Source: Maribellus maritimus (GTDB lineage Bacteria > Bacteroidota > Bacteroidia > Bacteroidales > Prolixibacteraceae). From it: DNA of 64,000 bases. Location of the stretch: contig NZ_JAIKLE010000001.1 of assembly GCF_022267315.1 (NCBI RefSeq), forward strand, positions 434,001-498,000, given 5' to 3'. This document shows, one piece after another, positions 1 to 9,205 of this stretch. Each line of letters opens with the position of its first letter. Position 1 is the stretch's first letter. The notes under the pieces are model-generated. The model worked only from the letters and a program-made list of their open reading frames with translations, made no database searches and was not told where the DNA came from. Made by a program: the position numbers and the translations under genes.

Positions 1-1
1 A

Positions 2-592
2 CTTACTATTGATGAGTGTTCGCAGCTTGTCAGCCTGGCGAATGAATCAGGGTCGGTTATTCAGGTTACAAATCCGCGTTATTTTACACCGGCAACCCAA
101 TGGCTGAACAATCATTTAATTACACCTACATTCCTTGATATTTCATACGTAACAGAGGAAACAATCACCGACAGCACACTTATTTCCCTTTTACTAATGT
201 TAATTGGGACAACAGGAACTAGTCCAAAAAAAATTGGTGCTGTTACTTTCCGGACAAAAGAAACCGAGTCGAAATTTAACAATGTAAGGCTTGAATTTGG
301 TGATGCCTCTGTGGTGAATATCAATTACGGAAATCTGCCTCCGTTAAATGAATTCAAAATAAAATCATACTCACCAGGCCAGTTTGTAACATTAAACTTT
401 TCCACAAAAGTTTTTCAATGTAACAATAAACCCATCAATCTGTCAGAGTACCCCCCTGTAAATGAAATTGACAGGTTCCTCCATGTGGTTCAAAAAAAGT
501 CAAAACAAATCAGCAATATAGAGGACTATCTGATTGTTTTATACGCCGTGCAGAAAATCAACAAAAAGATAATGCAGTTTTCCACTCATTAA
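2..592 (+). CDS. Gfo/Idh/MocA-type oxidoreductase, 3' part only
   Basis: The frame is open from the first complete codon at position 2 to TAA at 590-592, so the gene starts before the window and only about 196 C-terminal residues are visible. The first residues (SQLVSLANESGSVIQV, then a PRYFTPA stretch) look like the end of the NAD(P)-binding domain of Gfo/Idh/MocA proteins. A DISYVTEE segment and a beta-rich C-terminal domain follow. In this family the enzyme oxidises or reduces a sugar, often a nucleotide sugar. The next gene on the same strand is a sugar-phosphate transferase, so a role in surface polysaccharide precursor synthesis is likely. The substrate cannot be told. An internal ATG at 197 is not the real start. 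Confidence 0.6.
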   Translation, partial: LTIDECSQLVSLANESGSVIQVTNPRYFTPATQWLNNHLITPTFLDISYVTEETITDSTLISLLLMLIGTTGTSPKKIGAVTFRTKETESKFNNVRLEFGDASVVNINYGNLPPLNEFKIKSYSPGQFVTLNFSTKVFQCNNKPINLSEYPPVNEIDRFLHVVQKKSKQISNIEDYLIVLYAVQKINKKIMQFSTH

Positions 593-684
593 GTCGTCTA
601 AAAAATTATTTTTGCGGCAATATTTCAGTCTGGCAACCGTTACACTAATGCATTAGCTGAATTACCAGACTTAACCGGCAAAGA

Positions 685-2100
685 ATGAACAAAAAAAGAC
701 AGGTTGCAAAATACTTGGTTTTTGATTTTTTAGCAGCGGCCCTTGGTTGGACTATATTTTTCATTTACCGCAAACTGGTTATAGAGCCCCAGCGCTTTGG
801 CATTGACATACCTTTGGATTTTACCAACCGTTATTTTCTTGGCTTGCTGTTTATTCCAGTTTTTTGGCTTACTTTTTATTATATCACCGGATTTTATAAA
901 AACATTTTTCACAGATCGCGGCTGCTTGAACTCGGACAGACTTTTTTAACATCGGTTGTAGGTGTAGTAATTATTTTCTTTGCTTTGATTTTAGATGATT
1001 TTATAACATCGTATAAAGATTATTACGAACTCTTTTTTATTCTTTTTATCCTCCACTTCTTCCTTACCTATTCGTTTCGCCTAATTCTTACCACACGAAC
1101 AATACATCGAATTCACAAACGTAAAATAGGGTTTAACACGCTTATTATAGGAAGCAACGAAAAAGCAGTAAAAGTGTATAATGAGATGATGAACCAGCAG
1201 CGCCCTGCCGGAAACTTATTTGTTGGTTTTGTGGGAGTTGAAAACAACAACGATGCGCTTTTAAGCGATTACATTCCAAAATTAGGCGGTGTAAACGACC
1301 TGACAAATATTATTGAAAGAAAACAGATTGAAGAGGTAATAATTGCGCTTGAAACCATTGAACACAAAAGATTAAGCGACATTCTTACAATAATTGAAAA
1401 CCGGCAGGTAACAATTTGGGGAATTCCTGATTTGTACGATTTTCTGTCGGGCACGGTAAAAGTAAATACCATTTACAGCAGTCCCCTGATAAAAATATCA
1501 AACGGTTTGATGCCGGGCTGGCAGGAAAATACCAAACGTTTAATCGATGTATTGTTCTCGTTTATTGCATTGGTTTTGTTTTTCCCTGTTTTTTTGGTTT
1601 TAGCTGTGGTTATCAAAACCACATCGAAAGGCCCTATAATATATAAACAGGAAAGAGTGGGGCGTTTCGGACAACCGTTTAAAATCTACAAATTAAGAAG
1701 TATGGTTTTTAATGCCGAAAACGGAATTCCTGAACTATCGAACGAAAACGATGAGCGAATTACTAATATTGGGCGGTTCATGCGAAAAACACACCTCGAC
1801 GAAATTCCGCAATTTATAAATGTAATTAAAGGTGAAATGTCACTGGTGGGTCCCCGCCCTGAAAGAAAATATTACATTGACCAAATCATTCAAAAAGCAC
1901 CTCATTACACCCACCTTCACAAATTACGACCGGGAATAACCTCGTGGGGACAAGTAAAATACGGTTATGCTTCAAATGTGGAAGAAATGCTTGAAAGATT
2001 GCCTTTCGATATGATGTATCTGAAAAATATTTCGCTGTACATCGATTTTAAAATTCTAATTTACACCTTGATGGTAAGTTTTAAAGGAAACGGAAAATAG
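685..2100 (+). CDS. Polyprenyl glycosylphosphotransferase (exopolysaccharide initiation)
   Basis: A 471-residue membrane enzyme that should transfer a sugar-1-phosphate from a nucleotide sugar to undecaprenyl phosphate, the first step of capsule or exopolysaccharide repeat-unit synthesis. The N-terminal 130 residues hold about four membrane segments. A Rossmann-like CoA_binding_3 domain follows (NTLIIGS near residue 150). The C-terminal third is the bacterial sugar transferase domain: one membrane helix, then KIYKLRSM and the VGPRPE signature. Length and domain order match the WbaP/WcaJ-like class. The sugar cannot be predicted. A possible -7 box (TATTTTTG, 607-614) lies in the 92-nt gap after the oxidoreductase. 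It ends 1 nt before the convergent VOC gene. Confidence 0.92.
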   Translation: MNKKRQVAKYLVFDFLAAALGWTIFFIYRKLVIEPQRFGIDIPLDFTNRYFLGLLFIPVFWLTFYYITGFYKNIFHRSRLLELGQTFLTSVVGVVIIFFALILDDFITSYKDYYELFFILFILHFFLTYSFRLILTTRTIHRIHKRKIGFNTLIIGSNEKAVKVYNEMMNQQRPAGNLFVGFVGVENNNDALLSDYIPKLGGVNDLTNIIERKQIEEVIIALETIEHKRLSDILTIIENRQVTIWGIPDLYDFLSGTVKVNTIYSSPLIKISNGLMPGWQENTKRLIDVLFSFIALVLFFPVFLVLAVVIKTTSKGPIIYKQERVGRFGQPFKIYKLRSMVFNAENGIPELSNENDERITNIGRFMRKTHLDEIPQFINVIKGEMSLVGPRPERKYYIDQIIQKAPHYTHLHKLRPGITSWGQVKYGYASNVEEMLERLPFDMMYLKNISLYIDFKILIYTLMVSFKGNGK

Positions 2101-2101
2101 T

Positions 2102-2578
2102 TTACCGGCTAACTCCTTTATCGTTTTCCCAATGTTGAATCTCCACAATATTCCCTTCAGGATCCCGGGTATAGACTGCATTTAAAATTCCAACTCCTTC
2201 AATTTTTGTTTTAATAAGTTCGCCATACTTTTCACCGCCATTTTGAACCAGTTTCTCCAAAACGTCCTCCACATCTTCAACATGAAATGCGATGTGTGCA
2301 AATCCTGCTCGATTGATTACACGATTATTTTCCGCCAAATTCTCCGGCGAATATTCAAATATTTCAAGTGTCGGGTCTTTTTCAAAACCAGGGAGTTGAA
2401 GATGAATTCCTCTTATACCTGCTTTTTTCAAACCTGTTAATTGGTCTAACCAGTTTCCGCTTAAATTCCGTTCCGGCAAAATTGGAATGCAATCAAAAAC
2501 TTTGATATAAAATGCGGCCAACTCTCTCCAGTTTGCAGCAACAATATTGGTATGAACATATTTAATTTTGGAAGACAT
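2102..2578 (-). CDS. VOC-family (glyoxalase/bleomycin-resistance-like) protein
   Basis: A 158-residue cytoplasmic protein with two beta-alpha-beta-beta-beta modules of the vicinal oxygen chelate superfamily. The N-terminal strand KYVHTNIVAANW has a candidate metal-binding His. AGFAHIAFHVEDVE marks the second module, and it ends with DPEGNIVEIQHWE, where the Glu is a usual metal ligand. Members include glyoxalase I, dioxygenases and drug-binding resistance proteins, and the sequence alone does not say which. It lies 11 nt downstream of the MFS transporter on the same strand, so the two are probably cotranscribed. Confidence 0.8.
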   Translation of the reverse strand: MSSKIKYVHTNIVAANWRELAAFYIKVFDCIPILPERNLSGNWLDQLTGLKKAGIRGIHLQLPGFEKDPTLEIFEYSPENLAENNRVINRAGFAHIAFHVEDVEDVLEKLVQNGGEKYGELIKTKIEGVGILNAVYTRDPEGNIVEIQHWENDKGVSR

Positions 2579-2589
2579 ACTTAACTGAT

Positions 2590-3828
2590 TTAATTTCTTA
2601 AACCTTTGAGATAGTAGATGAAAATTGAAAATACTCCAAGAAACACAGAAACCACTATAAACGAAATTCCAATTCCAAAATGGTCGGCAACCACTCCAAA
2701 AACAAAGGCCAAAACAGATGTTAAGATGGTTTTGAGCAAGGACTGGGCCGAAATAACCGATGTTAAAACTTCGTTAGGGACGTTATCTGAAATATATCCG
2801 GTTAAAACCGGTTTTCGTACATTCTCAACCAAATAAATCCCAATAAAAGCGACCAACGCCACCACCCAAATCTCGCAGCTGTAAAAAAATCCAGTGACTG
2901 TTCCAAGAAAAAAGCCAAACAACAGTGTAACAAAAGGAAGGTCAATTTTATTGTTCTTTTCCAGTTTTGATGAATATTTTGACGCCCGGGAAGTGCCCAG
3001 GTAAATCAAAAAATAAATAACTCCTATTATTGCCCCGTTTCTTTTCTCATCTTCCTGGTTTACAAAAACCGGAATTAAAAGCGCCACACTTGCCATTAAT
3101 GGCTGAATATAATCTTTTACCGCTTTTAAATAGGCCGAATGAAGCGCAGCCGTATTTATTATTTTCAAGACCTTAGGGCGTTTAACCATTTTAATCAGCG
3201 ACTTAACCATAAAAACAAAGCTCACTTTCTTATTCTTTTCCGACTGATTTGATGAATGGTTTAATGCATTGGGGTATGACATGATCAGAAATAAATTTAT
3301 CATGTACGGAACAATGGAATACAGAAAAATATTATGATACTCTCCGGAATAAAAAACAATTCCGCCTGCAATTAACGACGAAATTGCAGAGCCCATTTGC
3401 GACCACGAACGAGTATGCCCGTAATAATCTATTTTCTGATCTTCCCAGTTCTCAATTTTCAGGTATTCCATAATCATTCCTTTGTGGGTACCACTCCGAA
3501 ATGCATCGCCTACACCATAAAAAATAAAAGCAACTAAAAACAACCAGAAGTTAGCGGAAATAAAAAATACAACAAACGATAAAATATAAGCTACAAAAGA
3601 TCCCATCAACGAATTTTTTCGTCCGTAAGTATCAGCAACAATTCCGGATGGTACTTCAAAAATGTTTATACAGATTTCCCTTGCTGCATACAATACACCT
3701 ATTTCGGTATAAGACAATCCTTTTTCAACCAAAAACAAAATAAAAAAAGCATCAAAAAACCGAAGATTTTTTAAAAATCCGTAAAAACTAAATTTGTAAT
3801 ATTGTTTATTTTTAACAAACGAACTCAT
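2590..3828 (-). CDS. MFS transporter
   Basis: A 412-residue protein with about 12 hydrophobic segments. It has MFS features: the loop after the second helix (GIVADTYGRKNSLMG) carries the D-R/K-x-G-R-K type motif A, and the second half repeats the layout (GVVADHFGIGISF). The start is the ATG at 3828, since the frame's further extension begins only at a TTG two codons upstream. The substrate is unknown. The neighbouring VOC gene, 11 nt downstream, suggests efflux or handling of a small organic compound, but this rests on gene order only. Confidence 0.88.
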   Translation of the reverse strand: MSSFVKNKQYYKFSFYGFLKNLRFFDAFFILFLVEKGLSYTEIGVLYAAREICINIFEVPSGIVADTYGRKNSLMGSFVAYILSFVVFFISANFWLFLVAFIFYGVGDAFRSGTHKGMIMEYLKIENWEDQKIDYYGHTRSWSQMGSAISSLIAGGIVFYSGEYHNIFLYSIVPYMINLFLIMSYPNALNHSSNQSEKNKKVSFVFMVKSLIKMVKRPKVLKIINTAALHSAYLKAVKDYIQPLMASVALLIPVFVNQEDEKRNGAIIGVIYFLIYLGTSRASKYSSKLEKNNKIDLPFVTLLFGFFLGTVTGFFYSCEIWVVALVAFIGIYLVENVRKPVLTGYISDNVPNEVLTSVISAQSLLKTILTSVLAFVFGVVADHFGIGISFIVVSVFLGVFSIFIYYLKGLRN

Positions 3829-3950
3829 TTCCAAAATTTTAAGCAGAAAGATAATTTGTTAAAAATAGGTAACTATTCTGAATATTCATCAAACCAGTAA
3901 CCGGCCGGTTGGCCGTTCCAAAATAATAGGTCAAAAAACGCAAGGAAACA

Positions 3951-3974
3951 AAAAAACCCCGGAATTCTCCGGGG
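3951..3974 (-). terminator. Rho-independent terminator of the T9SS cargo gene
   Basis: On the minus strand a perfect self-complementary stem, CCCCGGAGAATTCCGGGG (3957-3974), is followed by a run of T (complement of 3951-3956). It lies 32 nt beyond the stop of the secreted protein gene at 4006-5745 and separates it from the MFS/VOC pair. Confidence 0.85.
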
Positions 3975-4005
3975 CCACTGTCTAAGATAAAATTAAAACT
4001 ACCTA

Positions 4006-5745
4006 TTACCTATTGTTCAAAATAAGTTGTTTTACAACTGCTTTATCACCATTCAGAAGCATCCTGCAAAAGTAAATTCCGGGTGAAGAAAGGGTGCCAT
4101 TTTCATTCATCCCGTTCCATTCAACAGTATGAAGACCTTCTGATTTCTTTTCGTGTACCAAAACTTTTACTTTTTGTCCGTACAAATTGTAAATGCTGAG
4201 ATCAATGTCTGATTTTCTGGAAAGTTTAAATGCCAATTGTGTTGAAACGCTGAACGGATTTGGATAAGCCATTAACATTTCCCCTATGTTTTCTTCTAAA
4301 TCTTTGGAAAAAGTTTCAATCTCTTTCTGTTTTACAACAATAGTACTAAAATGCTCAATTGCTGCGTAAATTTTGTTTTTTACAGTGTCAACGGCTACAC
4401 TTCCGGTACCATCATCTGTAAATCCGGTATTTTCCGCAAAAAATACGTCCAGATTTTTGGGGCTAACACCAAGCGAATCCAACAGGCCATATTTATAAAC
4501 CAGGCTTAAGTTCAAAGGAATATTAAAGTAATAAGGCTCAACAATTGAGTCACTCCCAACAGGCATTACATTAAACTTCACCCCGGTAATAATTTCATTT
4601 TCAAACTCTACTTCAACGCTGTCCTCATCTACTTCTGCATATTCGTCAGGAATAAACATATAAATAAGGATATCTTCATCAATACATCCAAAGGGGAAAT
4701 GAATCATTCCTCCATTCAAAATATTCAAGGGAAAGGGTAATCCGCCAATCTTATATGACTCACCTTCATTAAATAATTTAGCCGGCAGTTCTGTTCCATC
4801 GGGAAGAACGCGATGTATGGTTATTGTATTTACTACCGGATCAACAAGAGAATCAACCACCAGCAACTCTACTGACTCACTAAAATTACTATATTCTGCT
4901 TTGATCAAGGCCAACCCGGTTTCACCCGACAGAGTCAGCAAGCCAGTACTTACGTCAATTGCCCCTATCGAATCACCGGACAGGCTCCACACAACTTCTG
5001 CATCGTCGTGTTTATTCCCGTTTGTTTTATAAACAGCATCGTACTGGATTTGCATTAAGCTGCCCAGCGCAACTATTGTGTCGCCCGGCAGAATTTGCAT
5101 TTGCCTGCTGTTATTGCCGTTGTTGGTTTTTACTTTTGGCTCTTCAACCTCAAGTTTTACCGTATCAGCTAATTCTCCCAGCGATGCTACAAGAATTCCT
5201 TTACCAACATTATGAGCATAAAACATATTTTCTGAAGAATAGGAAAAGCTTCCAAGTTCCGCCGGCCAAACCGACCAGGAAAAAATAGTGTCAACCTTTT
5301 GATCCAGTTCGTTGATATAAAATGCAGCCAATTCAACCGAATCGCCGGCCATTACCTTAATTTTGCCGGGAGTAACCTTTACTTTGGGATATGCAGTATT
5401 CTCTTCTTCAGTACCTTTGGGGGTCCCTGTCACTTTTAAATTCACAGAATCGCGAAGTTCCTTATACTTAGCAATTAAAATCCCTTCTCCGGAATGACTT
5501 GCAGTAAATAATCCGTTTTTGTCTACTTTGCCAAGATAGCCGGGCTCGGTATTCCATTTTATTTTCACCTCCTGCTCTATTCCCATACTGTCAGTATAAC
5601 CGGCGCTTACGGAAATTGTCTCGCCTGGAGCCAGTTCAATATCCGGTGTTGTTATAAACAACGATTCCTGACTAAATACAGAATACGTGAATAATAGAAA
5701 AAACAGTAAAAGGGTTATTTCTTTTAACAAATAAAATTTCTTCAT
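4006..5745 (-). CDS. Secreted Ig-like repeat protein with type IX secretion sorting tail
   Basis: A 579-residue protein with an N-terminal signal peptide (hydrophobic stretch FYLLKEITLLLFFLLFTYSVFSQ). Three or so bacterial Ig-like (Big-type) repeats of about 85 residues follow; each begins with a P-G-x-x-(I/V) strand and contains a W-s-x-(P/G)-x-x-L-G core. After a middle region of unknown fold (about 300-480) the last 85 residues form a type A Por secretion tail: AYPNPFS, then LSIYNLYGQKV, a SPGIYF strand and a final KQLILN. Proteins with this tail cross the outer membrane by the type IX system and are attached or released at the surface. No catalytic domain is recognisable, so an adhesive or structural role is only a guess. 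It appears to be transcribed alone. Confidence 0.85.
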   Translation of the reverse strand: MKKFYLLKEITLLLFFLLFTYSVFSQESLFITTPDIELAPGETISVSAGYTDSMGIEQEVKIKWNTEPGYLGKVDKNGLFTASHSGEGILIAKYKELRDSVNLKVTGTPKGTEEENTAYPKVKVTPGKIKVMAGDSVELAAFYINELDQKVDTIFSWSVWPAELGSFSYSSENMFYAHNVGKGILVASLGELADTVKLEVEEPKVKTNNGNNSRQMQILPGDTIVALGSLMQIQYDAVYKTNGNKHDDAEVVWSLSGDSIGAIDVSTGLLTLSGETGLALIKAEYSNFSESVELLVVDSLVDPVVNTITIHRVLPDGTELPAKLFNEGESYKIGGLPFPLNILNGGMIHFPFGCIDEDILIYMFIPDEYAEVDEDSVEVEFENEIITGVKFNVMPVGSDSIVEPYYFNIPLNLSLVYKYGLLDSLGVSPKNLDVFFAENTGFTDDGTGSVAVDTVKNKIYAAIEHFSTIVVKQKEIETFSKDLEENIGEMLMAYPNPFSVSTQLAFKLSRKSDIDLSIYNLYGQKVKVLVHEKKSEGLHTVEWNGMNENGTLSSPGIYFCRMLLNGDKAVVKQLILNNR

Positions 5746-6124
5746 ACTATCGCGATTTAATGATTGGTTTCAAATCAAGTATAAAAACGTAAATGACCCG
5801 AAAAAAGCCATTTACAATTTATACTGAATTTGTCAGGATATAGATAACCCCGCCAAACTAAATGTGACCCATCCCAAAAAAAGTGTGGTTTGGGGTTTGT
5901 AAACCATCACAAACGATCTTGCCTTCAAAAACAAGATCTTTCTGTACCGAAATGATACAGTCATCTTCTTCTTTCAAAAATTATAATTAGTTGCGTCCTT
6001 TTGTATATATATATATATTCGGAAAAACAGGAAAAGGTAATCTCCGCTACAAAAGACGTAGGCATACAACAAAGGTGCAAACATCTGTTATATTGAATTT
6101 TGGAGGCTAAAAAAAAATCTACTT
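5746..6124. other. Intergenic region with a possible decayed coding fragment
   Basis: There are 379 nt without an intact gene. On the minus strand 5858-5977 is an open stretch of 39 codons that reads like protein (for example KDLVFEGKIVCDGLQTPNH) and ends just before a G-rich TGGGTCA sequence. It has no credible start and may be the tail of a lost gene or mobile element. A TA dinucleotide run lies at 6004-6018. No clear promoter was found for the flanking minus-strand genes. Confidence 0.35.
6004..6018. repeat. TA dinucleotide run
   Basis: Seven consecutive TA units plus one T. This is a simple-sequence tract in the noncoding gap between two minus-strand genes and could vary in length. No function is evident. 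Confidence 0.8.
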
Positions 6125-7234
6125 TTAAAAAAAAACTGCTCTGCCGGTTCTGGCCGATTCACGGGCTGCATCGAGTATTTTTACCACTTCCAAATTGTTT
6201 TTAAGCGAATAAAGACCATATTCAGGCTGAACAATTTTTTTGTGGATCACATCAGCAAAATAGGCAAATGGATCCTCGTAAACCGGGATATCGTCTGGTG
6301 TAATCTTTTTTTGAACTTCTGAACTTACATCAGCACCTCTGAATTTTATATCCGACCTGTTAAGTGCATAAATATATCCCTCATCTCCGTAAATTTCCAT
6401 GTCTTTCCTGCTAAACGGCCAGTTCCACGATGCCTGAATAATACACTGCGCTTCAGGATAAGAAACAATTATGGTCGCCTCGTCGTCAACCTTTGGATAA
6501 ACATCGGGTTTAAACTGGCGGGTTACTGCCGTAACAGAAACAGCCTCTTGCCCGTTTGTTAACGCGGTCATCAGATTGGCCCCATAACACCCAAAGTCGA
6601 TAATAGCACCGCCGCCATTTAAAACCGGATCGGTCAGCCACTCAAGAAAAAACCGGTCGCAACCAATTTCCTTTGGTCCCCGATGCCCATCGTGAATAAC
6701 CACTTTCCTCAAATTCCCGACAAAATCATCTTCTCGCACCATTTTCAGCGATTGCGCCGTTGTGGGGTACCACGAAGTTTCATAATCCGTTAGCAAAAAA
6801 ATATCGTGTTTTTCTGCCAATTCTGCCATTTGTTTTGCATGTTCCATATTTACCGCCAACGGTTTTTCCACCATCACATGAATACCGCGGGGAGCACAGG
6901 CTTCAACCACCGACAAATGGTCGAAAATAGAACCAAATGCGACCACAGCTTCCGGTTTTGTTTCATCGAGCATTTTTTCCAGATTGTGATAAATAATTTC
7001 AGCAGGCAATTCGTACCTTACTTTTACATTCCGGGTTAATACCCGGTTTGTATCGCAAACTCCTACCAATTCAAAGTCACCCTTATCGGGCCGGCCTAAA
7101 ATAAATGAAATATGCCCGTGCGACATTCCAGCCACTGCCAGACGAATTGGTTTTTCTGCTTTTGACATGGTAGTTATTGCAACGGAAAACGCCAGGATCA
7201 AAACTGTTGCAATGCTTAGCTTTTGAGTTTTCAT
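6125..7234 (-). CDS. Exported Gfo/Idh/MocA-family oxidoreductase
   Basis: A 369-residue protein starting at the ATG at 7234, because MKTQKLSIATVLILAF forms a signal peptide with likely cleavage after SKA. A longer frame to 7273 would bury that signal. The mature part begins with a Rossmann strand (IRLAVAGMSHGHI) in which the usual G-x-G-x-x-G is altered. The family EKP motif follows (VMVEKPLAVN), then a beta-sheet domain with GGGAIIDFGCYG. In this family the enzyme uses a tightly bound or free NAD(P) to oxidise or reduce sugars or to hydrolyse glycosides. Export to the periplasm by a Sec-like signal without twin arginines is unusual for a cofactor enzyme. Substrate unknown; it stands alone. 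Confidence 0.8.
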   Translation of the reverse strand: MKTQKLSIATVLILAFSVAITTMSKAEKPIRLAVAGMSHGHISFILGRPDKGDFELVGVCDTNRVLTRNVKVRYELPAEIIYHNLEKMLDETKPEAVVAFGSIFDHLSVVEACAPRGIHVMVEKPLAVNMEHAKQMAELAEKHDIFLLTDYETSWYPTTAQSLKMVREDDFVGNLRKVVIHDGHRGPKEIGCDRFFLEWLTDPVLNGGGAIIDFGCYGANLMTALTNGQEAVSVTAVTRQFKPDVYPKVDDEATIIVSYPEAQCIIQASWNWPFSRKDMEIYGDEGYIYALNRSDIKFRGADVSSEVQKKITPDDIPVYEDPFAYFADVIHKKIVQPEYGLYSLKNNLEVVKILDAARESARTGRAVFF

Positions 7235-7496
7235 ACTTGTTGTTTTTAGTTGGTTTATCAAAAATAGCAACATTTTGTTTGTCTATTGAAAAGAAACGAT
7301 TTACACTTCGAAATAAACTAACAAACGGATAAAAGAGGGGTTCAATATTAGCGATGAAGTTGATCGCTGATTTTTATACTTACAACAGAATAACCAATAT
7401 CAAACATTCTGTATTTATTAGAAATGCGGATATTTTAACAAAACGCTCCTCCCTGAAAACAATAGAGCTCCGGTATCAGCAGCTTTACCTGTTTAA

Positions 7497-8045
7497 TTAA
7501 TCCACATGCAGGGCAAATTGTTCCGGTTTTTTCCCTTTTACTTCTTTATAAAATTCTTTAATCTGCCCCATAACAGCAGTAAAGTCAGAAGTGTCATAAA
7601 TAATTCCAAGTACGCCCATTTCTTTTTTCCCATAATCAAGCGCAGCCACAACAATAGGAACCTGAGCTTTTTGAGCCATATAGAAAAACCCTTTATTCCA
7701 TTTTTCCATCTTTTTTATCCACCCCTCCGGAGAAACAACAATATGCAATTCTTCTGATGATTCCAAAAGATCAACAACCTGATAAATGGCATTTTTACCT
7801 TTTACCCCGCGAACCGGAATCGAACCAAATTTCCTCATAACCAAATTCATGGGAAAAAAGAAGAGTTCTTTTTTTGAAAGAAATTTAAATTTAACACCCA
7901 GCTCCGTGAATCCGAGTTTCCCGTAAATCGCATCGATGTGTGCGGTGTGAGGTGCAAAAATGGTAACCGACTTTTTTAAATCGCCATAATCACCCGTTAT
8001 TCGCCATCCACACTTTTCTAAAATTCTACCGGACAAGGTTTTCAT
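7497..8045 (-). CDS. Lysophospholipid acyltransferase-like protein (PlsC superfamily)
   Basis: A 182-residue protein with the two diagnostic blocks of glycerophosphate acyltransferases: the H-x4-D catalytic motif (APHTAHIDAIYG, near residue 32) and the substrate block SPEGWIKKMEKW in the position of the usual FPEGTR. A VPIVVAALDYG strand follows. It has no long membrane helix and is shorter than typical PlsC (about 240), as in the small acyltransferases common in this phylum. It should move an acyl chain onto a lysophospholipid or related alcohol at the membrane. The acceptor is unknown. It is not clearly in an operon. Confidence 0.78.
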   Translation of the reverse strand: MKTLSGRILEKCGWRITGDYGDLKKSVTIFAPHTAHIDAIYGKLGFTELGVKFKFLSKKELFFFPMNLVMRKFGSIPVRGVKGKNAIYQVVDLLESSEELHIVVSPEGWIKKMEKWNKGFFYMAQKAQVPIVVAALDYGKKEMGVLGIIYDTSDFTAVMGQIKEFYKEVKGKKPEQFALHVD

Positions 8046-8259
8046 AAGTCAGTTAGCTTCGTTTTTAATTACGGTCAAGGTACGACATTAATCGACACAG
8101 CAACTGAAAAACCAAAATAAAACTTTAGCTACTATTTGATTGGGTGGATCTTATTGATTTCCTCATTCAGGGATGTACTTTCATCATCTAATCTTTGGAT
8201 TAAATTATAAGATAGGTGGCAACTTCCAAAAGAAACGTCTATGTTTAGGACATTAATTT

Positions 8260-8985
8260 TTAAAGAGGTAGTTGAATTAAAGTAGCAGCCGGCAATCCAT
8301 TGGCCAGCGCCATCGTTTCTAAGGTAATATTTGCAATTTTTACAGCAAGTTCAAATATTGGTTTAGCCTCCTTATAGTTTTGATATAAAAGGTTGGCTTC
8401 CACGACAAATCCAAAAATTCTATCATAATTAGTCATTTTGATATGTAACTCACTTTGAAGTTTTTCTAACCTTTCCAGAACTCTTTGACGATGATTCTCC
8501 TCAATAACATCACATTCTAAAATTTTATTTCTAAGTTCATTAATCAAATTTTGAATATTTCCTATTTGATCTTCGGATAACTCATAAATGATGTCATTTC
8601 CAAATTTTGAAGAAATTGTAGCATTTAGCTCTTCGAATTTTCTGGTAGCCTCTCGTTATGCATATTTATTATTAATTGCTGAGTAATGTCGAAAGTAGCC
8701 ATTAACCTTATCTTTAAGTTTATTGACATCCATCGTAAACTCTAAGAAACTGCCTGAATCAACATTGTGATTTTTAAGGAAATTACTTAATACTGCGTAT
8801 GCAGCAAAAAGTTCAATTTGTAAATTTGAACCTCATTCAAAATCTTTAATATTATTGAAGTACTCACGACATATATATCTTACTCCGTCAATTAAATCAT
8901 CTGGTATTTTCTCAATAAGTTCTTCAGAAAAAAAAGTTCTTGTATTTGAATGTATCTTATTCAGGTTAATATTTAAATCCCTCAA
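8260..8985 (-). pseudogene. Decayed gene for an uncharacterised protein, two in-frame stops
   Basis: Reading one minus-strand frame from about 8985 down to the TAA at 8260-8262 gives about 240 codons of protein-like sequence. It is broken by TGA at 8833-8835 and TAA at 8656-8658. The text is continuous across both stops (ELIEKIPDDLIDGVRYICRE; SNFLKNHNVDSGSFLEF; then after the TAA KFEELNATISSKFG and RQRVLERLEKLQSELH). Both stops could come from single C-to-T changes, for example CGA to TGA and CAA to TAA. No ATG is present at the 5' end; a TTG at 8983-8985 may replace the lost start. The intact last 95 codons alone would not be a normal gene. The family resembles helical hypothetical proteins of accessory regions and I cannot name a function. 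Confidence 0.7.
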
Positions 8986-9152
8986 ACTTACAAAATACTG
9001 ACACTCAACACTCTGGTGTTAATAAAATTTAGAAAAAAATTATACATAATACATCGAACCACAAAATATCCTATACCGAATACTCAACTTTCAATATTTA
9101 ACCTCTGGAAATTCAATATTGTGTTATTAAGCATTGGTTGTTCCCAATCCAC

Positions 9153-9184
9153 AAAAAAAGCCCCCAGTCAACAGACTGAAGGCT
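9153..9184 (-). terminator. Rho-independent terminator of lysS
   Basis: On the minus strand AGCCTTCAGTC (9184-9174) pairs fully with GACTGGGGGCT (9169-9159), counting two G-U pairs, around a 4-nt loop. Seven T follow. It begins 22 nt after the lysS stop codon. Confidence 0.88.
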
Positions 9185-9205
9185 CACATATCATTGCTAC
9201 ATACT

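Noticed and set aside
8132-8400. A second open minus-strand frame overlapping the end of the decayed gene, running to a TAG at 8132-8134
   Set aside because: It could be a frameshifted continuation of the lost protein, but it overlaps the better frame, has no motif and no start. Too weak to list as a gene.
8833-8835. TGA read as selenocysteine or another recoded codon
   Set aside because: A second stop (TAA) follows in the same frame, no ATG is present, and no recoding element is apparent. Gene decay is simpler.
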